DNA of 64,000 bases from Strongylocentrotus purpuratus (GCF_000002235.5 NW_022145613.1:16678883-16742882), one strand, 5' to 3'. Counted from the first letter of the stretch, positions 37,818 through 63,390 are shown. Translations and numbers: made by a program. The notes: generated by a model from the letters alone, not told the origin.

Positions 37818-38005
37818 GTGTGTGTGTATTTGGGTTTTTACAGACGTCTATCAATCAGATATGATTATTTACGTCTGGGGACCGACTTTTAACGTCACCA
37901 TCCGAAAGACGTGACTCAGTTTCGAACCTGCGTTCTCGGCTGAATCAGTTTGTAACTTCCACTGTTAGCTGGATTACAGGCGCACGCCACAACGCCTAGT
38001 TGTGA
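37818..38005 (-). mobile_element. SINE with a 7SL RNA-like head
   Basis: Read on the minus strand, the head is GGCGTTGTGGCGTGCGCCTG then TAATCCAGCTAAC. This closely resembles the 5' Alu domain of SRP 7SL RNA (human GGTGGCGCGTGCCTGTAGTC, CCAGCTAC). A B-box-like GGTTCGAAACT follows at about 37918-37928. The body (GACGTCTTTCGGATGG, GACGTTAAAAGTCGG, TCCCCAGACG) resembles the conserved SINE body type seen at 3295-3493. The 3' end is CA-rich near 37820. Confidence 0.55.
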
Positions 38006-38317
38006 CACAGGCTCGTACACATATATATACTAAATATGTATATTGTTTCTTGGTTAGTAATCATAGTTTCTTGGTTAGTAATCAATATATCTATTGCTTA
38101 AACGTGAATGTAATTGTAACATGATCAGACAAAATAATCTATTGGTTAATAATGGCAAAAGGAAAATAGAAATCACAAAAATGATGTGCATTGTCTTAAT
38201 TTGCTTAACAAATCATGATAAATGTATTTTTCTGTCACACGTGTAAAGTAATAATGAATATGCATGAGATGATTGGTTTCAATTGGCCCTATTAGACTTT
38301 AATGGGATTTCCTGTGG

Positions 38318-38815
38318 CAGACCTGCCGCAGACTGTTCCTGTGGCGTACTGGTATGCGGCAAGTCTGGAGCAAAGTTTCGCCCTGCCGCAGATCTGCCGC
38401 AGACTGTTCCTGTGGCATACTAGTATGCGGCAAGTCTGGAGCAAAGTTTCATCCTGCCGCAGATCTGCCGCAGACTGTTCCTGTGGCATACTAGTATGCA
38501 GCAAGTCTGCAGCAAAATTTCATCCTGCCGCAGATCTGCCGCAGACTGTTCCTGTGGCATACTAGTATGCGGCAAGTCTGGAGCAAAGATTCACCCTGCC
38601 GCAGATCTGCCGCAGACTGTTCCTGTGGCATACTAGTATGCGGCAAGTCTGCAGCAAAATTTCATCCTGCCGCAGATCTGCCGCAGACTGTTCCTGTGGC
38701 ATACTAGTATGCGGCAAGTCTGGAGCAAAGTTTCATCCTGCTGCAGATCTGCCGCAGACTGTTCCTGTGGCATACTGGTATGCGGCAAGTCTGCAGCAAA
38801 ATTTCTTTCTGCCGC
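38318..38815. repeat. 71-bp tandem repeat, seven copies
   Basis: CTGTTCCTGTGG recurs at 38333, 38404, 38475, 38546, 38617, 38688 and 38759, exactly 71 bp apart. Each unit holds a small palindrome GCATACTAGTATGC flanked by CCGCAGAC and GGCAAGTCTG. Confidence 0.95.
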
Positions 38816-38927
38816 ATACTTCGGCATACTCTTTGCCGCAGACTAAAAGTCTGCGGCAGGTCTGCGGCAGATCTGCGGCAGATCTGCGGCATACTTTTCA
38901 CTTTCCTATGGGAGAGGGTCTATAGAG

Positions 38928-39779
38928 TGTAACAAATCAGGGTTTTAGTATTGGACGAAGGTTAAGCATTTTCTGTTGTACGAGCATGCGCTATAGCAAT
39001 ATGGTGCATCGTTGATTTAGCAATTACCAAACTGAAGGAAAATGAGCATAAATTACATATTTTGATCATGTTGGTGCAATTATCATGTTTCTTTTGGGGA
39101 TATTACTTGTATAGTAGTGATCTAATCAGGAATAAGGGGTTATACTGAAGATTATATGTGAAGATTTTATGGGATTAGCAGAAATATTGTGTTGAAGTGT
39201 TGTTTTACTAACGAGGACATAATTGTTCTTTTACACGTTTATGTATAGGGAAATTGTTACGATGGTCAGGGTTGTGCATCTAGGGCTTTTCACTGCACTG
39301 TATCCGATACAGGCCAGCCTCACCGAGGCTGGCCTGATAGTTGGCCTGATAGTTGGCCTGATAGTTGGCCTGGCCTAAGCCTCTAAGCTAAGTCTCACAT
39401 AGTTTGCACTGTACTTGTACTGAGTTTACCCGATTGTTGAATGGATCGCAATAAAGACTTTCAACCTACACATCATGATTGGTTTGATTTCTTGGAGCAG
39501 TGAAACCAAGGGACGAGAACCTGTGACAAGTGTTGACAAGGGAAATTGATTGTTCGAAGGATGCTCAATTGATTAATGCTGTACGTGAACGAGACGTTTA
39601 GGTGACCGATTGTAGTCGATGGACGAATGATTGTTGAGATACGTGTGAGCAGTTAATAACTCCAGCCATTAAGCTACGGGCATATATTTTGTCCAAACGG
39701 ACGGAGAGCGCCTGGCCGACACGGGGCATCCTGACAAATATTCCGTGTCAAGCCAAGGTGGCGAACCGTGTCCGCTACA
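38928..39779 (+). repeat. 5' LTR
   Basis: Starts TGTAACAAATCAGGG and ends CCGCTACA, giving the usual TG...CA termini. AATAAA at 39450-39455 is a candidate polyadenylation signal. A triplicated TTGGCCTGATAG lies near 39330-39370, where the 3' LTR has one copy fewer. Confidence 0.9.
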
Positions 39780-39781
39780 CA

Positions 39782-39798
39782 TGGTGTCAGAAGTGGGA
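39782..39798 (+). promoter_or_regulatory. primer binding site, tRNA-Leu type
   Basis: TGGTGTCAGAAGTGGGA lies 2 bp after the 5' LTR. It is complementary to the 3' end of a tRNA-Leu such as tRNA-Leu(CAA), which ends CCCACTTCTGACA plus CCA. This site would prime minus-strand DNA synthesis. Confidence 0.85.
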
Positions 39799-39844
39799 TT
39801 GCTGATGGCGTGGAGTGGTCGAGATGACAGAGTTGGGGGACGAC

Positions 39845-40345
39845 GGCAGTAGCACTGACGGAGCTGGGGGACCACGGGCAGTAAGTCTGACGGCGTCACA
39901 AGCTGGTAGAGCTGACGGATCGAGCTGGGGGACGACAGGCATGCAGTAAGACTGACGGCGTCACAGCTGGTTGAGCTGGGGGACGACGGGCAGTAGGTCT
40001 GACGGTGTCACAAGCTGGTAGAGCTGACGGAGCTGGGGGACGACGGGCAGAAGGCCTGACGGCGTCACAAGCTGGTAGAGCTGACGGAGCTGGGGGACGA
40101 CGAAGGGCAGTAGGTCGGACGGCGTCACAGCTGGTCGAGCTGATAAAGCTTGGGGGCGACGTGCAGTGAGACTGACGGCGTCACGTACAGCTGGTCGAGC
40201 TGACGGAGCTTGGGGACAACGGGCAGTAAGACTGACTGCGTCACAGCTGGTCGAGCTGACGGAGCTTGGGGACGACGGGAGGTAGCATTGACGGTGTTGC
40301 AGCTGGTCGAGCTGACGGAAGTGCGGAACGACAATGGAGAGAAAG
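39845..40345 (+). repeat. tandem repeats forming the internal region
   Basis: About nine degenerate units of roughly 50-65 bp with GGGGGACGACGGGCAG, CTGACGGCGTCAC and AGCTGGTAGAGCTGACGG. Open frames over it are explained by the repetition. No gag or pol similarity is seen. Confidence 0.85.
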
Positions 40346-40526
40346 AACAATGAGCCCAGGGATGCCTAGATCTAGAAGGAAAGGAAACGAACTAACTTTT
40401 GAAACAGTTGAACACTTTTGGAAAGACCCATTTTGAACTGTCAGAAAAGACTTGGATTTTAGTTTTGATTTGTTTTGTTGTTGTTGTTGCATAAGTTATA
40501 GATAAGTTAGCTTGGGGACCAAGCTT

Positions 40527-40540
40527 GGGAGGGAAGGGAA
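40527..40540 (+). promoter_or_regulatory. polypurine tract
   Basis: GGGAGGGAAGGGAA lies 3 bp before the TGTAAC start of the 3' LTR, the expected place for the plus-strand primer of an LTR retrotransposon. Confidence 0.8.
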
Positions 40541-40543
40541 TCG

Positions 40544-41385
40544 TGTAACAAATCAGGGTTTTAGTATTGGACGAAGGTTAAGCATTTTCTGTTGTACGAG
40601 CATGCGCTATAGCAATATGGTGCATCGTTGATTTAGCAATTACCAAACTGAAGGAAAATGAGCATAAATTACATATTTTGATCATGTTGGTGCAATTATC
40701 ATGTTTCTTTTGGGGATATTACTTGTATAGTAGTGATCTAATCAGGAATAAGGGGTTATACTGAAGATTATATGTGAAGATTTTATGGGATTAGCAGAAA
40801 TATTGTGTTGAAGTGTTGTTTTACTAACGAGGACATAATTGTTCTTTTACACGTTTATGTATAGGGAAATTGTTACGATGGTCAGGGTTGTGCATCTAGG
40901 GCTTTCCACTGCACTGTATCCGATACAGGCCAGCCTCACCGAGGCTGGCCTGATAGTTGGCCTGATAGTTGGCCTGGCCTAAGCCTCTAAGCTAAGTCTC
41001 ACATAGTTTGCACTGTACTTGTACTGAGTTTACCCGATTGTTGAATGGATCGCAATAAAGACTTTCAACCTACACATCATGATTGGTTTGATTTCTTGGA
41101 GCAGTGAAACCAAGGGACGAGAACCTGTGACAAGTGTTGACAAGGGAAATTGATTGTTCGAAGGATGCTCAATTGATTGATGCTGTACGTGAACGAGACG
41201 TTTAGGTGACCGATTGTAGTCGATGGACGAATGATTGTTGAGATACGTGTGAGCAGTTAATAACTCCAGCCATTAAGCTACGGGCATATATTTTGTCCAA
41301 ACGGACGGAGAGCGCCTGGCCAGATACGGGGCATCCTGACAAATATTCCGTGTCAAGCCAAGGTGGCAGAATCGTGTCCGCCACA
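40544..41385 (+). repeat. 3' LTR
   Basis: Near-identical copy of 38928-39779, starting TGTAAC and ending CCGCCACA. It lacks one TTGGCCTGATAG unit and has a handful of substitutions and 1-bp insertions. Confidence 0.9.
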
Positions 41386-41685
41386 AGAGAGAGCGTATAG
41401 AGAGAGAGAGAGAGAGAGGAGGTAAAGAGAATGCAGCTTCCACTACTCCGTACGGGGCCAGGTGGAACTATGATGGTCATACTACACAAACAATATTGAC
41501 TGAGAGAGTAGATAGAGGGTAGAGGGTCTATAGAGAGAGCGTATAGAGAGAGAGAGAGGAGGTAAAGAGAATGCAGCTTTCACTACTCCGTACGGAGCCA
41601 GCTGAAGCTATCTCACTCATGGTCATACTACACAAACAATATTGACTGAGAGAGTATAGAGGGTAGAGGGTCTATAGAGAGAGCG

Positions 41686-41719
<34 letters not shown>

Positions 41720-41775
41720 GTAAAGAGAATGCAGCTTCCACTACTCCGTACGGAGCCAGCTGGAGGTATCTTAAG
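41386..41775. repeat. 147-bp GA-rich tandem repeat, right part
   Basis: Three further units of the same repeat as 36770-37084, including TAGAGAGAGCGTATAGAG and AGCTTCCACTACTCCGTACG. The last unit decays after CGGAGCCAGCTGGAGG at about 41765. Confidence 0.85.
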
Positions 41776-42310
41776 TACAAAATTATACTCAGCATCTGGT
41801 GCGATTTCAACTGTGAAATATTGATATCAGAACAATAGCCAACATCATTTATCTCAGCTCTTGTCAAAGGTAAATCAATAAATGCAAATTATATGCAAAA
41901 CTGCTTGGTTAAAAACCACAATGGTTATGCCTGTTTAGTATTTGCAAGCCCCAACCTTGACTGTATTTGATAATATCATGAAAAACTGCTTTATGACTGT
42001 TACTGCATCAAACGAAGAGTTATTATAATTCTTACTATCACTATTACCGTCATTATCATCATCACTATATTTTGTAGCTTTAACTATCAATTTGAGGGTG
42101 TATAATTATATACAAAATGCTTGGAATTACTATCCTTTTATCATGCAAAACGGTTTGTTTATAAATTACGATTATTTACCATAATGTAAATGAGATTAAT
42201 TATCAATTGGGGTGTAAATCATAAGTAAAGAGATGTAATAAGGCTCTAAATGAGGAGGATAGGAACCGTTTGAGATTTTATTTAAAGGATATGCTACCTG
42301 GCTAACTTGG
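41776..42310. other. AT-rich spacer
   Basis: No gene or repeat family is recognised. Confidence 0.5.
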
Positions 42311-42319
42311 CTGCCACCG

Positions 42320-43090
42320 TCAGTTGATGGCGATTGGCGACTACATCTGCACATGTTCTTGTTGCCTTTCTCCATTTGTTTCTATCCTGTGCCAATCTTT
42401 TGGCTTCTGAAATATGTGAGACCTGTCCATTCTTTGATGTTATCGAACCACTGCTTTCTCTGTCTGCTTCTTTTCCTTTTTCCTTCTACTTGGCGTTCTA
42501 TTATTTGTGCTGCTAATTAGGGGCTCCCATTGCCACGCAGAATGTGTCCAAAGTAACCCATCTTGTGGCGGGCCACTTTTCAAAGAGGATCTCTTTCAGT
42601 GTTTAGGTCTTGCAGTTCTTTTGTCCTTCCAGCTGATCTTTGGCATTTTCCTCCAGAACCACATTTCTGCTCCCATGATGCGATTTTCATCGGCTTTGAG
42701 CAGTGTCCAGCTTTCAGCACCATAAAGCAAAGCGCTCCAAACCAGTGTGTTGACCTATTTTATTTTCAGACCGGTTGAGATGTTCCTGTCATTCCAAAGT
42801 ACATGCAGGTCAACCATTCTCTTCTTTGCTATAGCTATTCTGATCTTTACAGCTGGCGTCGCTGTTCTTTGTAGATCCAAGATATTTGAAGCTTTCCACA
42901 TCTTTGACTGTTTCCCCGTCGATCTGGATGCTACAATCGGTATCTGAGGTTTTACCAGCACATTTTAACATTTAAATACAAGTTGAGTTTCTTGCCGGCA
43001 TCGTTTACTGCAAGTGTGAAACTTTCAATTCCATCTTTGGAAGATTCGATTCATAAGTGCTGTGTCGTCAGCATATCTAAGATTTGAGAT
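42320..43090 (-). pseudogene. decayed LINE reverse transcriptase
   Basis: The minus strand encodes pieces of a non-LTR reverse transcriptase in more than one frame. YADDTALMNR, the catalytic palm motif, lies at about 43047-43083. Downstream are GKTSDTDCSIQIDGE, VKDVESFKYLGS and EENAKDQLEGQKN, which match the thumb and C-terminal region of the family. Stops and frameshifts throughout (for example before the first-listed piece) show it is dead. The 5' part and endonuclease are absent. Confidence 0.75.
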
Positions 43091-43540
43091 GTTTTTGCCA
43101 AATTGATTTTAATCACTCATGCGCGAAATATGCATCACATCAGTTGCATCACATGAAAGAGGAGAAGCTAAACTTTACAAATATATCGTCCTTGTTTTCA
43201 CGAAGTGACGGTAGTGAGGAAAATCGTAACGCGAAGTGAATGCAATTTTTTTTTCACTACCGTCATTTATTAATTTTAATTGTGATTTAGTTATGATATA
43301 ACATCGATAATTCTCGGTTTCGTTTTTTTCTGGGACGCATTGTATGGTGATCGGGTAGGCCCTCTTGTGCATTGACTTAACTATTATATACATAAAACAT
43401 GTCCCTATTGAATATGTCAACCACATGACATTGTAGTTAGTTGGTTGAAATCAAGAAGTTTGCAGCAGATTTCAAAACAATGGTCGAATATATACTAAAT
43501 GGCACCTCTCCAACAGAACAAGAACATGTATAAATCTAGA
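43091..43540. other. spacer
   Basis: No gene is recognised. Confidence 0.45.
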
Positions 43541-44215
43541 CAGGCGCGGATCCAGGGGGGCCAGCGGGCCCTGTCCCCCCCCCCCCCCCCCCCCCCCCTC
43601 CCGCAAAAAAAGAGGAAGAGAGAAGGGAAAGGGAAAGAGGAGAGAAAGGGAAAGAAAGAAGAGGAAGAAAAAAAGAAAAAGGGGGAAAGAAGGATATCGG
43701 GGGACCGAAAGGGCCTTGCCTCCCAGCTGTTACCTACCCCCGCCCCCCCCCCCCTCCCCCTCCCGCAAAAAAAGAGAAAGAGAGAAGGGAAAGGGAAAGA
43801 AGAGGAAGAAAACAAGAAAAAGGGGGAAAAGAAGGAGATCGGGGGACCGAAAGGGCCTTGCCTCCCAGCTGTTACCTAAACCCGCCCCCCCCCCCCCACC
43901 CCCGCCCCCAAAAAGGGGGGAGGAAGGGAAAGAAAACGGAAAGGGAACAAAAACAGGAAGAAGAAAAGAAAAGGGTGAAAAGAAGGGGGAACAGTTGCGA
44001 TTATTCCCGCCAAAAACGTGTGGATCGGGGGGGGCGAAAGGCCTTTGCCTCCCCACATCAAACTTAACATAGAGAGAAGGAAAAGAGGAGAGAAAGGGAA
44101 AGAAACAAAGAGAAAGAAGAAAGGTATAGGGGGATCAGTTGCGAATTTTCCCGCCAACAAGGTGTAGATCGGGGGGGGGGCACTGGCGTACTTATGGGGG
44201 AGGGGGCTTGGGTAG
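43541..44215 (+). repeat. composite poly-C/purine tandem repeat
   Basis: Four diverging units of about 140-180 bp, each with a C tract of 9 to about 22, GCAAAAAAAGAG-type purine runs (GGGAAAGGGAAAG) and GGGCCTTGCCTCCCAGC or GGCCTTTGCC. The block begins at CAGGCGCGGATCCAGGGG, like other G-tract repeats. It is not coding; both strands are open because of composition. Confidence 0.8.
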
Positions 44216-44440
44216 ACAGATGCCCCCAAATATAATTCAAACGTGGTTTATTTCTAATTTAATACCAGTGATTTACAAATGTTGCTGAAATGACATAATT
44301 TCCCGAAAATTTTGCTCAATCTCAATACTTTTTATGCGTTTGTTGGAAAATGGCAAACTCCTAGAAAAAAAGGGAAAGAAATAGTAACCTGCCTTTCTCA
44401 AAAAATTATGAGGCGTCAAAATTTGCTCATCTGATCGTGA
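44216..44440. other. spacer
   Basis: Nothing recognised. Confidence 0.4.
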
Positions 44441-45135
44441 ATAAATGCATAAAACTCCTGAGCTTCCGGGGACTCTGCCCCCTGGATTTCACCTAGAGCC
44501 CTAAGGCGGGCACCTGGATGCTCGTCTGACGGTAATTCAATGCTTAAAACCCCTGAGCTTCTGGGTTCTCCGCCCCCTGGATCTCACGCCAATAAGTGTC
44601 CTGCCAGTGTCACAAATAAGGTATACAAATATGCTTGTCTGACCGTTATAAAATGCCTAAAACCCCTGAGCTTCTAACCCATGCAAATTAGTGACCAGCC
44701 AGTGTCACAAATAAGGTATACAAAATTATGCTCATCTGACGGTAATTTAATGTATAAAACCCCTGAGCTTCTTTGGGCTCCGCCCCTTGGACCCCACACC
44801 CATTTGTGTCCTGCCAGTGTCACAAATAAGGTATCAAAATATGCTCATCTGACCGTAATTTATTGCCCAAAACCTCTGAGCTTCCACGGGCTCCGCCCCC
44901 TGGAACCCCACGCCAATTCGTGACCTGCCAGTGTCACAAATAAGGTTTCAAAATATGCTCACCTGACGGTAATTAAATGTATATAACCCCCGAGCTTCTG
45001 TGGGCTCCGCCCCTTGGACCCCACACCAATTTGTGTCCTGCCAGTGTCACAAATAAGGTATAAAAATATGCTCTTCTGACCGTGTTTCATTGCCCAAAAC
45101 CCCTGAGCTTCCGAGGGCTCTGCCCCCTGGACCCC
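44441..45135 (+). repeat. 113-bp tandem repeat, seven copies
   Basis: CTGAGCTT (or CGAGCTT) recurs at about 44459, 44553, 44666, 44763, 44876, 44990 and 45103. Full units are 113-114 bp and two are shortened to 94-97 bp. Units contain GGGCTCCGCCCCTTGGACC, CCTGCCAGTGTCACAAATAA and TGCTCATCTGAC. Confidence 0.9.
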
Positions 45136-45625
45136 CAATCAGATTTTAAAGGGGCATTTATCGGAGGTGAAGGGGGCACTTAACTGAAGAAAAAAGGAGT
45201 AACTTATCGTACCTGAAAAAGGTCACTTACCAGAGAAGGAGCACTTACGAGAAGGGGCTCTTTTTTTTAATGGGGCACTTATCATTAGGAAAAGGGGCAC
45301 ATGTGAAAGTATAAAGCTGCGCTTATCCAAGTTAAATTGGGGGGAATTATTAAAAGGGGGAAGGGGCACCTGTCAGATTAAATAGGTCAATTTCAGAGGT
45401 GAATGGGGCACTTATCGTTCCTAACTAGGGCCCTTACTAGAAATTAAAAAGGGAACTAATGAGAATGGAAAATGGACACTTATTGCAACGGAAAATGGGA
45501 ACTTGTCGAAGAAAGAGGGCACTTGTCAAAGTAAAAGGGGAACTATTCCTATGTAAAAAGGGGCACTTCTTTAAAAGTTAAAGTGGCACTTTTAGGGTGG
45601 TTGAAAAAGTGGGGGGGGGGGCACT
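45136..45625 (+). repeat. degenerate short tandem repeat
   Basis: About fifteen loose copies of a 25-40-bp motif centred on AAAGGGGCACTTATC, following directly on the 113-bp array. Confidence 0.7.
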
Positions 45626-46665
45626 GTGATTTAGACCTTTTCTATTCAAACTCCTGGATCCTCTACTCAATTGCATAAGGTTTGTCTACGTGAGGAGAAT
45701 GCTCGAGACGAGACGTGGAGGGAGGTGGGAGGGAGTGTACATCTTCTTTGGAAAATGTTGATCCATACATGATTAGACCACCCCCCCCCCCCCCTCTCCT
45801 CCACTCACACATATACAAAAACATCAACAAATTTCACTCCACATAATTTGTACGTCCTCCATAAGTGTTGTGGTTAAAAATGAATGTCATCACAAAAAAC
45901 ACATCTTTATCCAATAAATGCCAATGATACACAATTTTTTATTTTTCTTCAAAATGTTTCCTATACAATAATTACTCAATTACATACAATGAAATACTGG
46001 CAGCAGGGCACACAAGACTCACAAAATACAATATTGTAGTGCCCAAATGCAACACAAAACAGCAATATTACGTCATGAACAGAAATGCAAATTTTGAAAT
46101 GCATCGTTTGAACAGTGCAGGTTAAATTAATGTAATATTTCATGTTTTGGTAGGCTCTACACCACATCACTTATGGAAAAATGTATAAATAAATGAATGT
46201 CTCATATAACAAATATGCAAAAGGGGAAGTCCCTCTTGGCTTAAAGTTGGATGTGATGCGAGAATAATCAGAAGGGGAAAAAAAAATCAGGGAAGGCGAG
46301 GAAAATTCATTTTTTGTATAATTTCTGAGCTTTTTTTTTTTTTTAGGATTGTAGAAAACTCCTACTCAAAACTAGATTTCCATAGGATATAGAAATGTTA
46401 TATTATAAAGCTATATACAGTCAGTAGTGAATCACTTTTCATACAAGACTACAAGACAAGTGTCATTTACAAAATATTTTTTGTACATACATATGAAAAA
46501 AAAGTGGTCGAATAATGAATCATCAATAAATGTAATCTGTTTTTTCATAATTACTACACTTTATCACCAAGTGTAACCGCAGTCACCCATTTTTAAATGT
46601 TAGTTTTAGTAACAAATTTGCCACATGCATATCCTCAACTAAATCATGTATTCAGAAAACCTAAC
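45626..46665. other. AT-rich intergenic DNA downstream of MCM3
   Basis: No gene is recognised. A C homopolymer lies at 45780-45794. Confidence 0.45.
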
Positions 46666-46689
46666 TGTTTATTCCGAAGAATACTAGAA

Positions 46690-46725
<36 letters not shown>

Positions 46726-46870
46726 ATTCTTCATATTCCAGATTAGGACCTATGTCTGTGCTTGGTAATTTCTGTCTCTTTCAAAATATGTCTAAATGCA
46801 GTTTTATTACAACAAAAGGATATTGTACTGGGCAATGATGAGAATATATCAATGAGAAACAATAACTTGT
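46666..46870 (+). repeat. copy 1 of a 200-bp dispersed duplication
   Basis: Shares AACTGTTTATT, CTTCATATT then CAGAT, TTTCTGTCT, AAAATATGTCTAAATGCA, and ATTGTACTGGGCAATGATGA with 49868-50045. A (TA)n microsatellite (46692-46731) interrupts this copy. Confidence 0.8.
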
Positions 46871-47365
46871 GTTTCCTAATTCATGAAATGAAAAAGACAT
46901 TTTTCTTTGCAGCACATAACAATGGTATATGTGTCGGTAATAAATTGTCATAAAATCTTTTAGTCATAGCATAACATGTCTCCATTGTAAGTCTTGACAT
47001 CAAATGTTGCATATTTCCAAGAATTAGGATATAGATGGAAAGCCTCATGTCTGGAACAGGACAAAGACACCTAGCAAGCAAGCAAGCAAGAACTGCAACA
47101 TAATAATATAAATAGTTCGTTCTTATATAGCGCATTTCAGGACCTCTCAAAGCACTTTACAGATTTATTATTACCCCGGTCATCAGATTCAGGCTTATCC
47201 GCACACAATGTATGCACATTCTCCCCTCCCTGGGGAGCATTCCAGCCAGGCGTCATTTTTACAAGCACACACATGCTCACCTAACCACATTAACTTTCAC
47301 ATCCTACCGGGTACCCATTTATCATCTGAGTGAAGAGTGGCAAATGTAGATCAATGTCTAGTAGG

Positions 47366-47531
47366 GACTTTTAGATTTATACAACAACAGCGTAGACTGC
47401 CGCGTGTGACATTGTATTAAGGCACTGGGCCATGCCCATTAAGGCACTGGGCCATGCCCGGCAGTGCCTTAAAAGGACGTCACATTACCTTAAAAGGATG
47501 TCCACGTTCTCGTTGTGTAAATCTAAAAGTC
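47366..47531. mobile_element. 166-bp MITE
   Basis: The ends are inverted repeats: GACTTTTAGATTTATACAAC at the left and the complement of GACTTTTAGATTTACACAAC at the right. Inside, ATTAAGGCACTGGGCCATGC is duplicated and then mirrored as GCAGTGCCTTAA, so the element folds back on itself. Target duplication is unclear. Confidence 0.75.
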
Positions 47532-47537
47532 TTTATT
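47532..47537 (-). promoter_or_regulatory. candidate MCM3 polyadenylation signal
   Basis: The minus strand reads AATAAA about 150 nt after the MCM3 stop, at the border of the SINE and the MITE. Another AATAAA lies at 47164-47169. Which is used cannot be told. Confidence 0.35.
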
Positions 47538-47685
47538 AGTGCTGCAATGGGACTTGAAACGAGGACTTCGCGATCCACAGTCCGGTGACATATCCCCCCT
47601 CTTACTATTTACTTTCTACTCCATAGATGACAACTCCTGAATACCTAGAGAAAAATCGAATTCAAAATGACTGAAACATGGCCAA

Positions 47686-62974
<15,289 letters not shown>

Positions 62975-63390
62975 CTATAATAGTAAGAGGAAATATAGAA
63001 GGATATAAACATCAAGCGAGATAAGTACAAATCACTCCAGCAAAACATAGTACTCAATTATCGCTAATGTGTATTGACCTCTAGCGCTGTATACGTGCTG
63101 AAAGGTATCGATTGCACACAATACACACAATTGGGCGCTAGTTCAGAAGTCTATCCAAACTTTGACCCCTAACTCCGGCGTGGAGATACCCTACTGTCTA
63201 AAACATACCCAAAATGTTACCTGTTTCGTGTCAAATTTCTTATCTTTTTCAGAGTATTTTTCCTAAAAGCGAAGACTTATAATATGTACTTTCTCACTGC
63301 AGCACAATACAATTGCATACCCTATACCGACGGTGGGGTGCGGGCGCGCGCGTGTGTTCAGTTAGCGAATGTAAACTAGAACTAGGTCTA
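62975..63390 (-). other. upstream MCM3 intron segment
   Basis: No exon encoding the expected N-terminal residues is seen on the minus strand. GGGCGCGCGCGTGTG at about 63342 is low-complexity. Confidence 0.5.

Larger units (their letters stand above)
37085..38912. mobile_element. 1.83-kb foldback DNA element
   Basis: The ends are a perfect 12-bp terminal inverted repeat (CCCATAGGAAAG at 37085-37096, CTTTCCTATGGG at 38901-38912). The flanking array reads continuously if the element is removed with a 2-bp AG duplication (37083-37084, 38913-38914). It contains a long inverted repeat, a 71-bp tandem repeat and a SINE, all but the SINE built from GCCGCAGAC/GTCTGCGGC words. No transposase is present. 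Confidence 0.8.
38928..41385 (+). mobile_element. complete non-autonomous LTR retrotransposon
   Basis: Two nearly identical LTRs (852 and 842 bp) flank a roughly 760-bp internal region with a primer site next to the left LTR and a purine tract next to the right LTR. AGAG at 38924-38927 is repeated at 41386-41389, and deleting the element plus one AGAG restores the host repeat. There is no gag or pol, so it must borrow proteins from an autonomous relative (TRIM/LARD-like). The few LTR differences, mainly one missing 14-bp TTGGCCTGATAG unit, suggest recent insertion. Confidence 0.9.
47100..47605 (-). mobile_element. tRNA-derived SINE interrupted by a MITE
   Basis: On the minus strand, a tRNA-like head with B box GTTTCAAGTCCC (about 47553) leads to a body with AAATGGGTACCCGGTAGGAT and GGAATGCTCCCCAGGGAG, ending GCGCTATATAAGAACG and a TATT-rich tail. 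The body matches the SINE at 61436-61785. The MITE at 47366-47531 splits it. Confidence 0.75.

Noticed and set aside
36901..38925. Cys/Ala/Arg-rich open frames of 60-232 codons
   Set aside because: All frames are open because of GCCGCAGAC tandem and inverted repeats in the foldback element.
39669..40492. Minus-strand frames in the LTR element (up to 129 codons)
   Set aside because: They translate the internal tandem repeat and LTR; no gag, protease or polymerase similarity.
43495..44229. Lys/Glu-rich and Pro/Phe-rich frames
   Set aside because: Poly-C and purine low complexity on both strands.
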